Counted from the stretch's first letter, positions 10,801 through 20,264 are shown. The stretch: 64,000 nt of DNA from Haemonchus contortus (GCA_000469685.2 LS997563.1:38356468-38420467), one strand, 5' to 3'. Program-made: numbers and translations. Notes: a model not told the origin generated them from the sequence alone.

Positions 10801-13800
10801 GTTTGACTTCGATTAACCTCGAAACCCTTTGATTAGGTGTCTTGATGTACTCCCTACCGTAGATCCTATCCGATAACCAACATTTATTTGCTTACATCAG
10901 TTCGGATGGGCGGCCCTTATATTAAGTACCTAGTGTGGACAGGTTCAAAAGGTGACTTACCGATACTGAGTCGAAGTAGGCTACTTTGGATGTCATGCCA
11001 TGTAGTGATGGCTCCTACCAACTTACGAGTCACATCGTCACATACGCCTTCTTGTGATTTAACTCGACCAAGTGATGCTAAAATAATTGACAGTCGCTCG
11101 AAAACAACAATAAGGAGATGCAAGACTGAATAAATAAACAAAATAAATAGTGAAATTGGCACATATTTACCTTTACGGAACCACCTTTTCCTTGGAGGAA
11201 CCGAAACTGATCGAGCTGGTTCGCGTGCAAACGTCGCTCGTCGCTCCGAGCTTGTTTTCATAGTCATCTTTTCCTGAAAAAAATATTATTGATTGCCAAT
11301 ATTTTTATTGACATACCTTCATTTTTATCAGATTTATAAGGTTCTGTCAGGCGGTATTACTTTGTGCATTTAGACTCTGTTGGTCATTTCTTTTCCGATG
11401 ACCTGGTGGGAGGAGAGCTTTCTTGTAGGAAAAATGGAATTCCTTTAGATTTTGTGGTTCTGTTCCGATGCAACATTCATGGCTTAATCCGTAGTGATTA
11501 TATAAATTACCAGGTTTTGAATCAATTTAGCTGTTGTGTTCACATTTGAGCGGCATCGTAATTCTATTTCTACACATTCTCGCTATACTCTCGGCTGGTA
11601 AGAAGGGCCAACGTGGAGCAATGACGAAGGGCGCCACTACTGCACGAAGCATTGTCGTAGAACGGTTCCCCCTCACATTGAAGGTGGCTTTCTTTTGAAT
11701 CCATTAGTCTAAAAGCTTCTGGACGATTAAATTTCCAATTTTGAGAGTGTATCACCTAATGGAAGTCACGAATGGTCGAAGGGAGGATGCAAACGAGTAT
11801 GAGAGGGTTGGTGACGGTGAAGCGCACGGCGTACCCCCGCGGACCCAATCAATACCTCTTTACTATTTTCTACCATTAAATAGGCTCTGATGCACAAAGA
11901 AAACGTGATCTGCCAAAAGAAAACGAGCCAAATCGAGTAGCGAATTCAGAAAAGAAAAGACTGAAAATTTGAGCAGAAAATTCATCTAATCCTTGCTCTG
12001 GATTCGATACGAACGTTCAGCAAACCTACTGCCTTTGAAAAATGGGAATGAGCAATTTTTCACAGAATAATTTAATGCTGGACAAGTGCCCATCGTTGAG
12101 GGATGACGTGATGGATTCTATTCTATCGGGGGATGACGAACCTTTAACCTACATAGCATTCCACGTCACTGTGTCAGGAGTTACCAGTAAAGAACGAGTA
12201 GACGAGGGACGATCACACGAATTCGACAATGAACGGTGACGATTATGTTTCATTACAATGCAAATCCGTTCGAGACCACTGCCCGGATCCATGAAAATCA
12301 CCATAATACCGTTGTTATGATGACTTTTGCTTTCCTTTCAGACAATATACTTGAAAACCAGTTTCTGTAGAACTAAGTTGAGAATTTTCTATTTTGTCAT
12401 CAGGTTGAGTCACCGAATGGTCACGAACAAGTCCGTGATGGGCCATACACCCTATTAGCCTTCTAACCAACGATTCGATTCCTTCCAATCGGTCTTGATA
12501 CTAATTCCTCAGACGAATATCTGGAAAACTGGGCATATAGATGCATTGGCAAAGTGCGCAGTGAGAATCCATCGCTTGACGCGAGGCAGAAGAACTGATC
12601 CTGTGACCATCGCATTGGTGCAGAAGACAACTGGAAAATACTCTGGGGAAGATGTTAATTTCGATGAATCTCGATGTTACGGGTACAAAGCCCCTATCGC
12701 ACAGGTTGTCATCAATGTATTTGTGCTCAAATAATAAATTATGAGAGTTTTCAGTAGGTGAACTGTGGCAGAAGATAGCCTACAACCGTTGGCTGCAACC
12801 CAAACGAGGTTTTTTGAGATTTGTAAGAAATAAGTAGTAATTCAGTAATTTTAAATAGGAGAGACAGCCAGTTACAGACTTAAATAGGAGGGAAATAAGA
12901 TTTTTCTTCAAGAAATATTTGTTGTAATTAATTATCACATGACAAATTTCAGGGTAGAGAAGGATAATACGGTTTTGCCATTTTTTTGAGTTTTGTAGCG
13001 TCTACTTGTCAATGTCAGGAAAAAACATTGGCACGAGAACTAGTAAGATACTTTTTGAATCGTTCAGAAAGATTTTTTTTCGAAATTTGGATTTGATGGC
13101 TTTGATCAAGGTGGAAAACGTTGAAGTGCATTTTTAGGTTAGTTGAACCTTTTTTCCAGTATTGTGCAGTGGAACCTTCCTACCCCGTAGAAGATCGGTG
13201 AGCAGAAAAATAATTATAATGGATAATTTTTTTTTAAAAAATCGGCTCACTTTTATTCTCCGACAGCTCAAAATAAACATTTAGTCTGTAAAGGATCGAC
13301 GATAGCGAATAATTTATAAAGTTGTGAGAATAGGCTGGCCCGGTAGATGCCAGTCCGATGCTCCCACAATATCTCGCCTACTTCCTTGGCTGTGCAATTT
13401 GCCCAGTAATTATTGTTACATACATAGTTAGGCCCACTAATGTTACTTGACATCTTTGCACTCTTTATATCCAAAAACCCTTCGTGAAGTGGAGTAAAAG
13501 CTTCGTCGAAAATGTCGTTAGAGACATTCGAAGAATTCTCGAAAGGGTGTGTCAAAAAGTCCATTCCTATTTGGTCATTCGAGGAGAATGGAGCCTATTT
13601 GAGTGCCAGATAATCAATTGCTCAATATAGTCTCGGAGCATTTCCAAATTTCGTCCTTCAAACGACCTACTGTCGAGATTTTTCGGGCGACCTCCTCTCC
13701 GGTTGGCAAACAATTGATATGATATGATATGATATGATATGATGTGATATGATATGATATGATACTTCGGTACACGGTCTATATATGTAAATCATTTTTC

Positions 13801-16800
13801 AAACATGTAGTTATGATTTGAGATAAATACTCGACATATATCGAAAAATATGCAGCTGCTCGCTCAGTTGCCGACCTGATACAATAGTTACTAAACTCAT
13901 AATTTGATAAAAATCCAAGAAGTTTTGAGACTTCGTGCTCAAATGACCCACAACCGTACTCCGAGATAAGCTGTATTTTTCATTAAATCTTAAGGAATGC
14001 CGAGAGATTATGAAATTTTTTAGCAGTTGATGCTCGTGCTCCTGAGATCTATTTATGAAGGGTTTATTGCCAAACTGCTGTGAAATTGAACCTAAATCAA
14101 TTTTTTGGAATTTTTGCTGGGAGCCCTGATACCATGCATCATCCGGGCTCCCAGAGACTATACAAAAATGACTCCCAGTCAGTTTTGGAAAAAGAAAAAT
14201 TAAACATCTTCAAAACGTCAACCGTATAAAGAGAGTTGCTGAAAATTTCGGTCGTAATGTAGTGGAAAGTGAAAGTTACTTTTGATTGGTATTCGTTTAA
14301 GGGCACGGTAAGATACAGTAGCAGCCTTGCACATTGCAGTAAAAGTCTGCAAAGTCAGCAGTTTTTGCAGTGGGAAGGAGATGCCGGCAATAAAAAATCG
14401 CCAACATAAATAAAGACAGACTGGGCCCTCGGGTCTGAGCAGAGGTCGTAAAATTAGAATTTCCAATCACAATCCTTGGCGAACTCTGATATAAGTAGAC
14501 GGAAAAAGTAACAAGTTACTTCAAAATAAGGGAAAACACGAGGTGACTAAAAGCTTGTGGCTGAAAATGTATAGCAGGTATAAATTAAAGGTCATATAGG
14601 CTGTTGGGAGAAAGCTATGGGAGCAATAGAGATTCTCCATCTGAATTGAGGAATGGCGGAAGGTATACGACATCCCCAACAGACTATTTGGAACTATCAC
14701 GGGAATTCCGAGAAGAAACCTTTTACATGGGTAAGGTTCCCCGTTAAGAACCTCCTGCGCCGCATTCAGCACTGCTCCCGAGCGGATGGGAAGAATTAGA
14801 GGAGGTAGATTGCAGACCGGACTAGTCTTGATGCCTATCCTCTATGGGTGCTTCAGAACGACCGAACTTGGAACTCCTGTAGTAAGGAGCTTTGGGAGAA
14901 AAAAACTAGTTACATTTTCCTGGGCTGGGTCCTTACAGATAGGTAGACCACAGAGTTGATCAGCTGAAGCGGAGTATATCCACTTAGGGCGTCTATTCCC
15001 CTAGGATGAGGAACGATTACTATTGTCCTTTACCCTACATTGGTTCCCTTTTTTCAGAAAACTGGGGGAATGAAAGTTCAGGACTGGTGGGAAAATGTGC
15101 TGTGCACGACGTGGATGTTTTTCCCTGTATATGAAAAAGAAAACTCACCTTCCGTCCCATAGCTTCGTCAATGATTTGAATTTTCCCAAATGTAATGAAA
15201 TGTGGTGATGGTGGGCCAGAAAATTCCCCTTCATTAGCGTGTTTGCCGGCGAAGACGTCGCCAGGAATTACCCGATCTGTGAATGAGAAATGCCATTTGC
15301 AGATGGAGAAAGAGAGAAAGGACGTGATTGCAGACAATTCAGACAGGGCTCTTCTATGGTTGTTCCAAAATTATCAACTTACCCTCCATTTCACTGGGGT
15401 CCTCCGGAGAAAGTCGTAATCGACTGAGATTTGGGCTGCACCACTGCACGGAACACTAATGGACACATCACTTGCCTCTTTACCCTTCACTTCACCTGCA
15501 TTAGACCCGCCACAAGGACCTCATACAAGAAGATTTTTTTGCATATTACCCGTAAAAGCTTTTAGAGAGTAAGCTGACTTGGCAATATTGTTAGCTTGAG
15601 GGCCAGACATTTTTGAATCACGGACGCCAGCCAACAACTCAGAGAGGGCTGCATTCTTCAAACCTTACCGTCATGAATCCTAGACAGCGGCTTCTTTCGA
15701 CTTCTAGGTATTTGAAAATTATTTAAATTCGATGGATGTGGAGCTGCTTTTGCGGAAGGAATCGGTATTTGTCGCGTTCGGCAGAGTTTGACCATTGTAC
15801 GAATGTAGTGGACATCGCCGTAACATTCTGCTCATGGAAAATGAGGGTCAGCAAAAATGACTTCCGAGAACAATTGGTACTAAGCGCTCAATTGGACTCC
15901 ACCATGCTGCAGATGCGGTGTACATCGTCGTGACGTATTCTGATGGTGGAAAGGGGGAGGGGTAACAAAAAAGCATGGGGCGTGCAAATGAGAAAAGTTC
16001 TAGTCAAAGCCTAAAAGCACAATTCGCGGAAACTTTGAGATAACCTTCCCAAGATGAAAAGCGGTGGAGAACAAGTGGCAAAAATTGCTCAAAAACTCAC
16101 ATACCTCCGAAAAAAATCTTTAAAGCATTGAAAACAGAAACGAGATTACCGTGACGACAACAGACATTGAAGGGGCGTTCGGACCAGATTGCCGTTGTTT
16201 TAATTGCGTATAGAGCGGACTACATTAAACCAATAGTGCCCTGCCGCTATGGGTCACGATTTGTTTGAATTTGCAACAGGGTGTTCCTGTGAATGGTGCA
16301 GCTCCTACTAATCTGTTGAAACTCGTCCAGTTTTGGGTGTGGCATACGGCCGATACAATCTTCGAGCCTTTTCAACGCTCTATCTAAGCAGTATTCCAAT
16401 CTATCAGCGCTATTAAGATATGTATACTCTGGGAAGGCAGATTCGTCCTATAGGAACGCTCATGAACATTTTGATCAAAATATATCTTTAATTACTATTT
16501 TGAGTACTGTAACAGCTTAGTGCTGGGTCAGTATGCTTACCTTAAGGCTAGATTTCTTAGCCACAGAGATGTGAGAACGACAAGTTATTTACACTGAACA
16601 AAGGGCATCGGCAACGAGCTGATGAGTTAATGAGCGGAGTCCTATAGAAGTTGTTCTCATAAAGTCGAAGTTATTTCAGTCTTCATAATGATATTATTGT
16701 ATTCCCTCATGCAAAAATGGAATAACAAAGTTTCTTTAGGTGGAAACAAGAAAAAAAAAGAGTTTTTTAGTGAGACATGATGACTCTAACACCTGAAGAT

Positions 16801-18595
16801 TGCTTAATTTTGTCGACCATAACATATCTGCTCCGAGAAGCAATCCAGAACCTCCTAGGAACTATACAAAAACAAACTTTTCTCTTTTTGCTTGGTATTA
16901 GCTAACGACTTTGTAATTTCTCCTGAGCTGTTGAATTTTTGAAAAGCATGTAAAAGTAAGGGTCGAGGGTTCTTTTTTTTGTCGGAGAAAAGGGTTTATC
17001 CCTTTGATTAACTGAACAGTAAGGGATAAAGTCTTTGTTGGGCAACATTGGCTGCTTTCACAGTCCACGACCAGTCGCGCGACTGGTCGCTCGCAAAATC
17101 GTGGACTATGACAGATGCCATTCCTGTCTGGCTGAAATCCCTCAACCCCTTCACGATTTCGATTTCCTTACAGAATCGTAGTGGAGACTAAATGCGCATA
17201 TGGCCTTTAATGCCTTTTGTCAGGCGAGCCGACGTTCAAATCAGCGCTTTCATCCCCCGGACGAAGTCTGATACCAATTCACCGACCCCGGAACGATGGA
17301 AGACTTCGTTGCCTCTCACCTACAAAATTAAGATTTCTTCCTTTTTTCGCAATATCAAAAATTGACTTTAAAAAACGTGGAGAGTTACGTAATGTTTCTA
17401 CGTGAAATAAAAAGATTCGAAAATAATTTTCCCAGAAACTTTCGATAAACGCTCCTTGCAGTTGTATTTTTTTCTCAGATTACGTTGACTAGTTTATTAC
17501 GTTTTATTTCATTCTCATTATTTTTTTCTGATTTCTCCAGGGCTCTGTGGAAAGAATGGAAAATGCATTGGGACCAGGAATCTTGATTTTCATGACAGTT
17601 CAAAAAGATTTTTTTAAAGATGTGGGACTGTAAACGATCACTGCTTTAGTTAAGATGGGTTAATAGTTGGAAAAACAAGTAAAGCATTGCAAACCGGTGA
17701 ACTAGGTTCGATCAAATTGATGTTTTTCTTATTATAGTAATTATCACAAATTATCATATACTATTATCTGATAACACGTCATTCAAAGCTATTCCTAGTG
17801 AAGAATGCCGCCTGTGCTGGTTTTAACAGAATGGTAGCATGGAAGGAGTAGCCCAGATAACATAAACCTGAGTCGGAATGAGGTAGCACAAAGGCACTTT
17901 CAGCCCCTCGCCTTTACAGCCCCTGACATCCAATTTTAATGAGTCAATGAGACCTTCCACACCTCCGCTATTAACTACTCGAATCTAAGCGTAAGCCTTA
18001 GGAAGGATGACCGAGGTTGGTTGAGTATTCGATGGCACCGTAAATTATCATGGAGACCAAATTCCTCTGCCCTATTGGAATTGTTAACAATAATACTGAT
18101 ATGGAGACCTAGTGATCTGTTGAAGCCATTGAAGGGCCATGTGAGAAAAGAACGACGGTATCCAAAATTCAGGGAAAAACTGAAGGCAATTGCATAATGA
18201 TGTGACTGTACGTGGCTATTGGGGCCGACAGACGACGACAAAAAGCCATCGTTGAAAAAAAAAAGTTTAAAAAAAGGAGAGCCGAGCGGTTGAGGCGTAT
18301 TGGGGAAAAGAAAACAAAAAGGTGGGCATAGCCAAAGTCTCACATACATTAACGAAAAAGCATCTTCAATGTAAAGAAGCTCGTCTGCCAGTTCTCTTTT
18401 TAGCAACTCATTAATCAGAGAAAATCGGACCTAACGACCTCATAACCGAGAAACAAATCACTTACCGGACAGTGAAGAAGGATAAGTGCTTCGACGAGAT
18501 CACTACATGATCTCGAAATGGCATATCGGACATCAACAGCTTGCAAATGCTGTAGTTCCACCATATTTGCAGCAGATTCAACAGTCTGAACATGA
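4857..18595 (-). CDS. Unidentified multi-exon protein gene, partial
   Basis: Minus-strand gene assembled from exons whose reading frames stay open and whose phases fit. From 5' to 3' they are 18476-18595, 18348-18430, 15550-15827, 15383-15495, 15149-15276, 11171-11273, 9659-9727, 6012-6117 and a tentative microexon at 4857-4874. Acceptors are nematode-like (ttttttcag, tttcacttag) and donors are gtaagt, gtatgtgag, gtgagt or gtaaat. The product starts helical, with two predicted amphipathic segments, and then becomes Ser/Arg/Pro-rich and acidic (for example 'DSMESSSSEEP'), which looks like a long disordered region. I do not recognise the family. No start or stop codon was identified, and the 3' end probably lies left of the window or past hidden exons. 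Three one-base length changes are needed to keep the frame (near 15719, 15669 and 15400). They could be assembly errors or decay. The intron between 6118 and 9658 holds a same-strand LINE and an antisense SINE. Confidence 0.65.
4875..6011. other. Intron or intergenic, two small unassigned frames
   Basis: Plus-strand frames at 5188-5445 (85 codons) and 5632-5820 (62 codons), and the antisense frame at 5608-5796, have no recognisable domain or convincing splice sites. They sit where an intron of the minus-strand gene is expected. Nothing else is seen. Confidence 0.3.
6012..6117 (-). CDS. Exon of unidentified minus-strand gene
   Basis: 106 bases: two bases, 34 codons, two bases. The acceptor is 'gattttcacttag' and the donor 'gtaagtgaaac', both very good. 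The peptide begins NGHMEAESPRVSISNPELTS and ends MFPELSEHW. The G left by the exon at 9659 plus AA gives a Glu codon. This is the last firmly supported exon toward the left edge. Confidence 0.78.
6280..6522 (-). mobile_element. tRNA-derived SINE copy (diverged)
   Basis: Matches the SINE consensus in reverse orientation: the body motif 'gcgatggttagccgatgtac', the 'tttatccacccagatgag' block, and a degenerate B box (gggatttgatccc, 6472-6484). It lies directly beside the 3' tail of the LINE, in the same intron. Confidence 0.75.
6649..7429 (-). pseudogene. LINE reverse transcriptase thumb and C-terminus
   Basis: After a frameshift near 7420 the frame continues through 'LVQWSNEWQIPISTTKACYM' (7340-7405), and 'TYQIFKALTTNDSKVL'. 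It is then broken by a 23-bp tandem duplication (7129-7151 and 7152-7174). Skipping one copy would bring the frame back to a 'YKTYIRPLVE' block typical of this position. A further frameshift near 7040 leads to 'IPSLHSRRDLFDLCMLHR', the usual C-terminal block of CR1-type proteins, ending near 6649. Confidence 0.85.
7129..7174. repeat. 23-bp tandem duplication inside the LINE
   Basis: Two perfect adjacent copies of a 23-base unit starting 'agaaccttgctgtcattggt'. The 23-base length shifts the reading frame. Next to it lies a shorter 'tcttatataa/gtcttatata' near-duplication (7101-7120). Confidence 0.95.
7430..8310 (-). pseudogene. LINE reverse transcriptase core
   Basis: Motifs in order: 'PDHIPLVFVKN', 'WKHSYITPILEK', 'ISNYRPISITSLFCRLFEKL', 'GFVKGKSVTTNL', 'VIYFDFTKAFDKVSH' (first catalytic Asp of the palm), a TAA stop at 7624-7626, then in the same frame 'SGVPQGGVLSPIFF' and 'AKQYADDLEF' (the YADD box, 7470-7500). 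The catalytic residues are kept, but three stops and a frameshift near 7420 prevent translation. Confidence 0.92.
8344..8874 (-). pseudogene. LINE end of endonuclease and linker
   Basis: A 176-codon frame starting at MDLLFSNDHGLLS (normally LDLVFSN). It contains 'HSDHFSITFE', the endonuclease SDH motif, then a helical linker. It ends at an in-frame TAG at 8344-8346. A second stop, TAA, follows at 8329-8331 in the same frame before the reverse transcriptase. Confidence 0.85.
8838..9455 (-). pseudogene. LINE endonuclease domain
   Basis: A 205-codon frame with the order of motifs of LINE apurinic/apyrimidinic endonucleases: 'LLTETWLK' (catalytic Glu), 'RAGRGVCMIVR', 'VYRPPST', and 'VVGDFNMPEVNW' (catalytic Asp and Asn). 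The 'SDH' motif that closes the domain sits in another frame (near 8800), so a frameshift lies at about 8870. The enzyme would nick target DNA for target-primed reverse transcription, but this copy is broken. Confidence 0.9.
9659..9727 (-). CDS. Exon of unidentified minus-strand gene (acidic Ser-rich)
   Basis: 69 bases: two bases, 22 codons, one base. The peptide is RSDSSLLTDDSMESSSSEEP then LH, typical of an acidic CK2-like phosphorylation cluster. The acceptor is 'ctattttcaag' and the donor 'gtatgtagg'. The phases fit the exons on both sides. The LINE starts about 200 bases downstream in the following intron. Confidence 0.78.
9728..11170. other. Intron of the minus-strand gene with an old dispersed repeat
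   Basis: No exon seen. About 10440-10640 is a diverged copy of a repeat also present at 16270-16420; shared blocks are 'aactcgtcc', 'ttttgggtgtg' and 'ctatctaagc/ctatctaggc'. The two overlapping plus-strand frames at 10454-10769 are read across this repeat and are not taken as genes. Confidence 0.5.
10440..10640 (+). repeat. Diverged dispersed repeat, copy 1
   Basis: Aligns by eye with 16270-16420 in the same orientation. The 'aactcgtcc' part also recurs near 54470 and 58424. The family is not recognised. Confidence 0.55.
11171..11273 (-). CDS. Exon of unidentified minus-strand gene (Arg-rich)
   Basis: 103 bases: 34 codons plus G. The acceptor is a run of T followed by 'cag' and the donor is 'gtaaatatg'. 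The peptide starts EKMTMKTSSERRATFAREPA and ends PPRKRWFRK, basic and probably disordered with possible kinase sites (RSVS). An overlapping minus-strand frame continues through the donor but loses this character. Confidence 0.78.
11274..13159. other. Intron, no gene seen
   Basis: Frames at 11364-11549, 12042-12239 and 12495-12734 (+) show no family. A good plus-strand acceptor-like 'ctttcctttcag' occurs at 12330-12341, followed by an open frame without a clear donor. Not called. Confidence 0.35.
13160..13197 (+). CDS. Possible small plus-strand exon
   Basis: 38 bases between a very good acceptor (gaaccttttttccag) and donor (gtgagcag). The frame YCAVEPSYPVED is open. It lies on the opposite strand inside an intron of the minus-strand gene. 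No partner exon was found, so it may be chance. Confidence 0.25.
13715..13764. repeat. Pentanucleotide microsatellite (gatat)n
   Basis: About ten copies of atgat/gatat with one interrupted unit (gatgt at 13741-13745). Confidence 0.95.
13765..15148. other. Intron stretch with hairpin, no gene called
   Basis: Contains a 10-bp perfect hairpin (14117-14154). A minus-strand acceptor (gaccgaaattttcag) at about 14236 is followed by an open frame of about 30 codons whose phase does not fit the neighbouring exons. Frames at 14218-14466 and 14521-14772 (-) are unassigned. Confidence 0.35.
14117..14154. repeat. Hairpin (inverted repeat)
   Basis: Perfect 10-bp stem ctgggagccc / gggctcccag around an 18-base loop. 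Confidence 0.8.
15149..15276 (-). CDS. Exon of unidentified minus-strand gene
   Basis: 128 bases, acceptor 'cattcacag', donor 'gtgagttt', with no internal stop. It encodes RVIPGDVFAGKHANEGEFSG followed by a block ending IIDEAMGRK. The G left by the previous exon completes an Asp codon. The exon ends in phase 0 and joins the exon at 11273. Confidence 0.75.
15383..15495 (-). CDS. Exon of unidentified minus-strand gene
   Basis: 113 bases, acceptor 'ctaatgcag', donor 'gtaagttg'. It is consistent with both neighbours as 37 codons if one C is added in the 'ctccgg' run near 15400. The peptide runs from EVKGKEASDVSISVP to PEDPSEME. The alternative frame through the second half ends in 'LRRTPVKWR', but this cannot be joined to the next exon. 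Confidence 0.55.
15550..15827 (-). CDS. Exon of unidentified minus-strand gene (Ser/Lys-rich)
   Basis: 278 bases with acceptor 'ccatgagcag' and donor 'gtaata'. It reads as 92 codons plus one base at each end if one A is removed near 15719 and one G is added near 15669. Without these changes the frame hits stops. Fragments on either side look coding: NGQTLPNATNTDSFRKSS, then QIPRSRKKPLSRIHDG, then LSELLAGVRDSKMSGPQANN. The two changes cancel in length, so the outer phases still fit the neighbouring exons. Confidence 0.6.
16270..16420 (+). repeat. Diverged dispersed repeat, copy 2
   Basis: Partner of 10440-10640: 'aatggtgcagctcctact', 'gaaactcgtccagttttggg' and 'ctatctaagcag' align in the same order. 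Confidence 0.55.
17062..17107. repeat. Nested palindrome
   Basis: An outer 9-bp stem agtccacga / tcgtggact encloses a perfect 16-bp palindrome ccagtcgcgcgactgg (17071-17086). It could form a cruciform. No element boundaries are visible. Confidence 0.8.
17165..17322 (-). mobile_element. tRNA-derived SINE fragment
   Basis: Body region only, in reverse orientation: 'cgtagtggagactaaatgcg', 'catcccccggacgaagtctg', 'ccgaccccggaacgatggaa'. The tRNA-like head is absent. Confidence 0.7.
18348..18430 (-). CDS. Exon of unidentified minus-strand gene (helical)
   Basis: 83 bases: 27 codons plus two bases. The peptide contains INELLKRELADELLYIEDAF, strongly helical and acidic. The donor is 'gtatgtgag'. 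The two leftover bases (AT) plus the first base of the exon at 15827 make an ATA codon, so the joint is phase-correct. The acceptor 'gtcgttag' is weak. Confidence 0.68.
18476..18595 (-). CDS. Exon of unidentified minus-strand gene (helical)
   Basis: 120 bases, 40 codons, phase 0 at both ends. The acceptor is 'ttcatgttcag' and the donor 'gtaagtgatt'. The peptide begins TVESAANMVELQ and ends LVEALILLHCP, which is helix-forming. The next exon starts only 45 bases downstream. Either there is a very short intron (18431-18475, 45 nt), or the exon runs through with one missing T near 18425; both give the same downstream frame. Confidence 0.7.
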
Positions 18596-19210
18596 AAAAA
18601 TTATTTAAGGAATTAAATTAAAAATATTATTCAACAGCATTATTCAACAGTATTACTTCAACAGTGATAGGAAGTTTTGGAGGGACAGATAGAGAACTAC
18701 ATAGCAAGTGCGAAATACGTGAGTGCAGCCTTTTCTTAACCATGGATTGAGATCAAGTTTGGTTACAGTACCATAAAAGTGACTGGTAAAATTGTCAAAT
18801 CTATTTCGAAGAGTTTGTAACTCAAAAAAAAGATGAGACAAATTGAGTAGAATGGAAATAAGGTCAAAAAATTGATAAAAAAAATTAAAAAACGAGAATA
18901 AGATCGATGAATGGAAAAAAAATTTTAAAAAGCCTAACAGTAGGTTCAATCAAGGAAAAAATTCAACAAAAACACTCAAATAATATTATGAAAAAACATC
19001 AGTAGGTATCTAAATAGGAAGAGGTCGTGCTCGCGGAAAGGCGAAAATTCTGAATTGAATAACGAAATTGTTCCTTCTGGGAAATGTGAAAGTATTCTTC
19101 ATTGCGAAGACCTTTTTTGGAAGTTTTATGAGAAATGAGGTAACTTGTATGAAAAATGTGATGGGGTTTTATTAGTGGAGCCACACCCCAGATGAACAAA
19201 GTGGGTGTAC

Positions 19211-19366
19211 CTTCACCCTGAAGCACCAGCAGATTCCCAGAACCGCTTTCAAAATACCGAACAGCACAATCATCAGATGCCATGGATACATATTCACCCA
19301 CAGAGGTAATTCCGGATCATACCTGACACTTCCTTTTCCTTCTCCTAGGATTATTTCCGTCACGAC
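19211..19366 (-). CDS. Exon with WD40-like repeat
   Basis: 156 bases between acceptor 'gtatgtcaatag' and donor 'gtacac' (weak). The first part reads VVTEIILGEGKGSVRYDPE and the second TSVGEYVSMASDDCAVRYFE then SGSGNLLVLQG. The second part looks like a WD40 blade, with ASDD-C-VRYF standing in for the usual SASDD-V-W. The two parts are in different frames, and one extra base near 19310 (gaatt to gaaatt) would join them. The leftover phase does not match the exon at 18595, so it may be an earlier exon with one exon missing between, or a separate gene. Confidence 0.45.
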
Positions 19367-19835
19367 CTATTGACATACTTAATGTAGTTTTTGTCACCAA
19401 GTTTTCATCTTATACTACTATTTGATTTTCAGCAAAGAAATTGTCAGAAAGGTAGAAATAGTCAGTGCGAAAAATTTTCTTTCCAGCGGCAGTGGCGTAT
19501 TGGTGTCGAGCGCAGTTACGACACATATGATCAGGAGGTCATTTTCGCATTTTTATCATTTTTCCAATTTTTCCTTGCCTCTTTTATCTAGCCTACCTCG
19601 GTGCAAGATTTATCTGAGAGACTGAAAATACTGATAAAGTCTCCCTCGTTGTCTTAGAACTTACTGTGAGAGTCTACTGGATCGCCAGTGTATTCTAAAT
19701 GTAATCAATATAGAAAAAAATATGAAAAATTTTATAGAATACAATAAATAAAAAATTTCAAAAAAAAATCTAATTAAACAAGTTGTGTTCAGTTCACCTT
19801 TTATAACGACTCTACTAATTTGAATAAAAATTCCG

Positions 19836-20109
19836 TTACTTGTTTTTAAAAATCTTCAGTCCTTCCCTTCCCTTTTCTCTTGTTATCTTGCTTGCATCCC
19901 GTCTAATTTCCCAAGTACAATAAAATTGCTCGGTCGTGAAGGAATATGCCAATTTTTCTTGGGTTAGCTTGAGGGCATATTTCAGCGTACTGTAACAAAT
20001 AAGTAAACAAGGGGGAAAGAAAAAAAGTCATTTACAGACCCAGCCCCAATGGTCAGTGAATCTATCAGATCGACTACGAAACGAATGGAAACGTGTCGAG
20101 TGGCATGGT
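19836..20109 (-). CDS. 3' end of an unidentified helical protein gene
   Basis: Two exons, 20036-20109 (2 bases plus 24 codons) and 19836-19989, are separated by a 46-base intron (gtaaatg...ttgttacag), a very typical nematode size. The joint is phase 0. The peptide reads HATRHVSIRFVVDLIDSLTI, then after the junction YAEICPQANPRKIGIFLHDR. The last exon runs to a lysine-rich C-terminus and a TAA at 19836-19838 if one base of the 'gggaaa' run (about 19907-19912) is removed; otherwise it stops at a TAG about 25 codons in. It looks like the end of an armadillo/HEAT-type protein, but I do not recognise the family. Confidence 0.55.
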
Positions 20110-20213
20110 CTTTTGATCAGAATAACATTTTTACTTTGCAGTCATTTGTTTTTGCTTTGCCGTACCCAACTGGCATTTACTTAATACATCTGTAACAAAA
20201 GTTACCAGATTAC

Positions 20214-20264
20214 CTTAATCTCATGCTAATTCTTCTCCTACTCGGCGCAGCCGCCGTGATGCTC
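20214..20264 (-). CDS. Tentative upstream exon of the same gene
   Basis: 51 bases, acceptor 'cgattcgtatcag', donor 'gtaatctgg'. The only open frame reads SITAAAPSRRRISMRL. Its phase is off by one relative to the exon at 20109, so the link is uncertain. Confidence 0.35.

Larger units (their letters stand above)
15828..18347. other. Intron of the minus-strand gene with repeats
   Basis: Holds the second copy of the dispersed repeat (16270-16420), a cruciform-type palindrome (17062-17107) and a SINE body fragment (17165-17322). A plus-strand acceptor at 17540 is followed by a short frame, LCGKNGKCIGTRN, that is EGF-like only superficially. The minus-strand frame that continues 18348 leftward past its donor is intronic. 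Confidence 0.4.

Noticed and set aside
16550..16615. Minus-strand exon between a good acceptor and donor
   Set aside because: All three frames contain stops between the splice-like sites.
17541..17620. EGF-like exon on the plus strand (LCGKNGKCIGTRN)
   Set aside because: Only two cysteines, an early stop and no partner exon; inside an intron on the other strand.
19391..19625. Plus-strand frames after the acceptor 'tttgattttcag'
   Set aside because: Two different frames stay open over the same stretch and neither has a convincing donor or family; possible serine-protease-like wording (SGSGVLVSS) is too weak.
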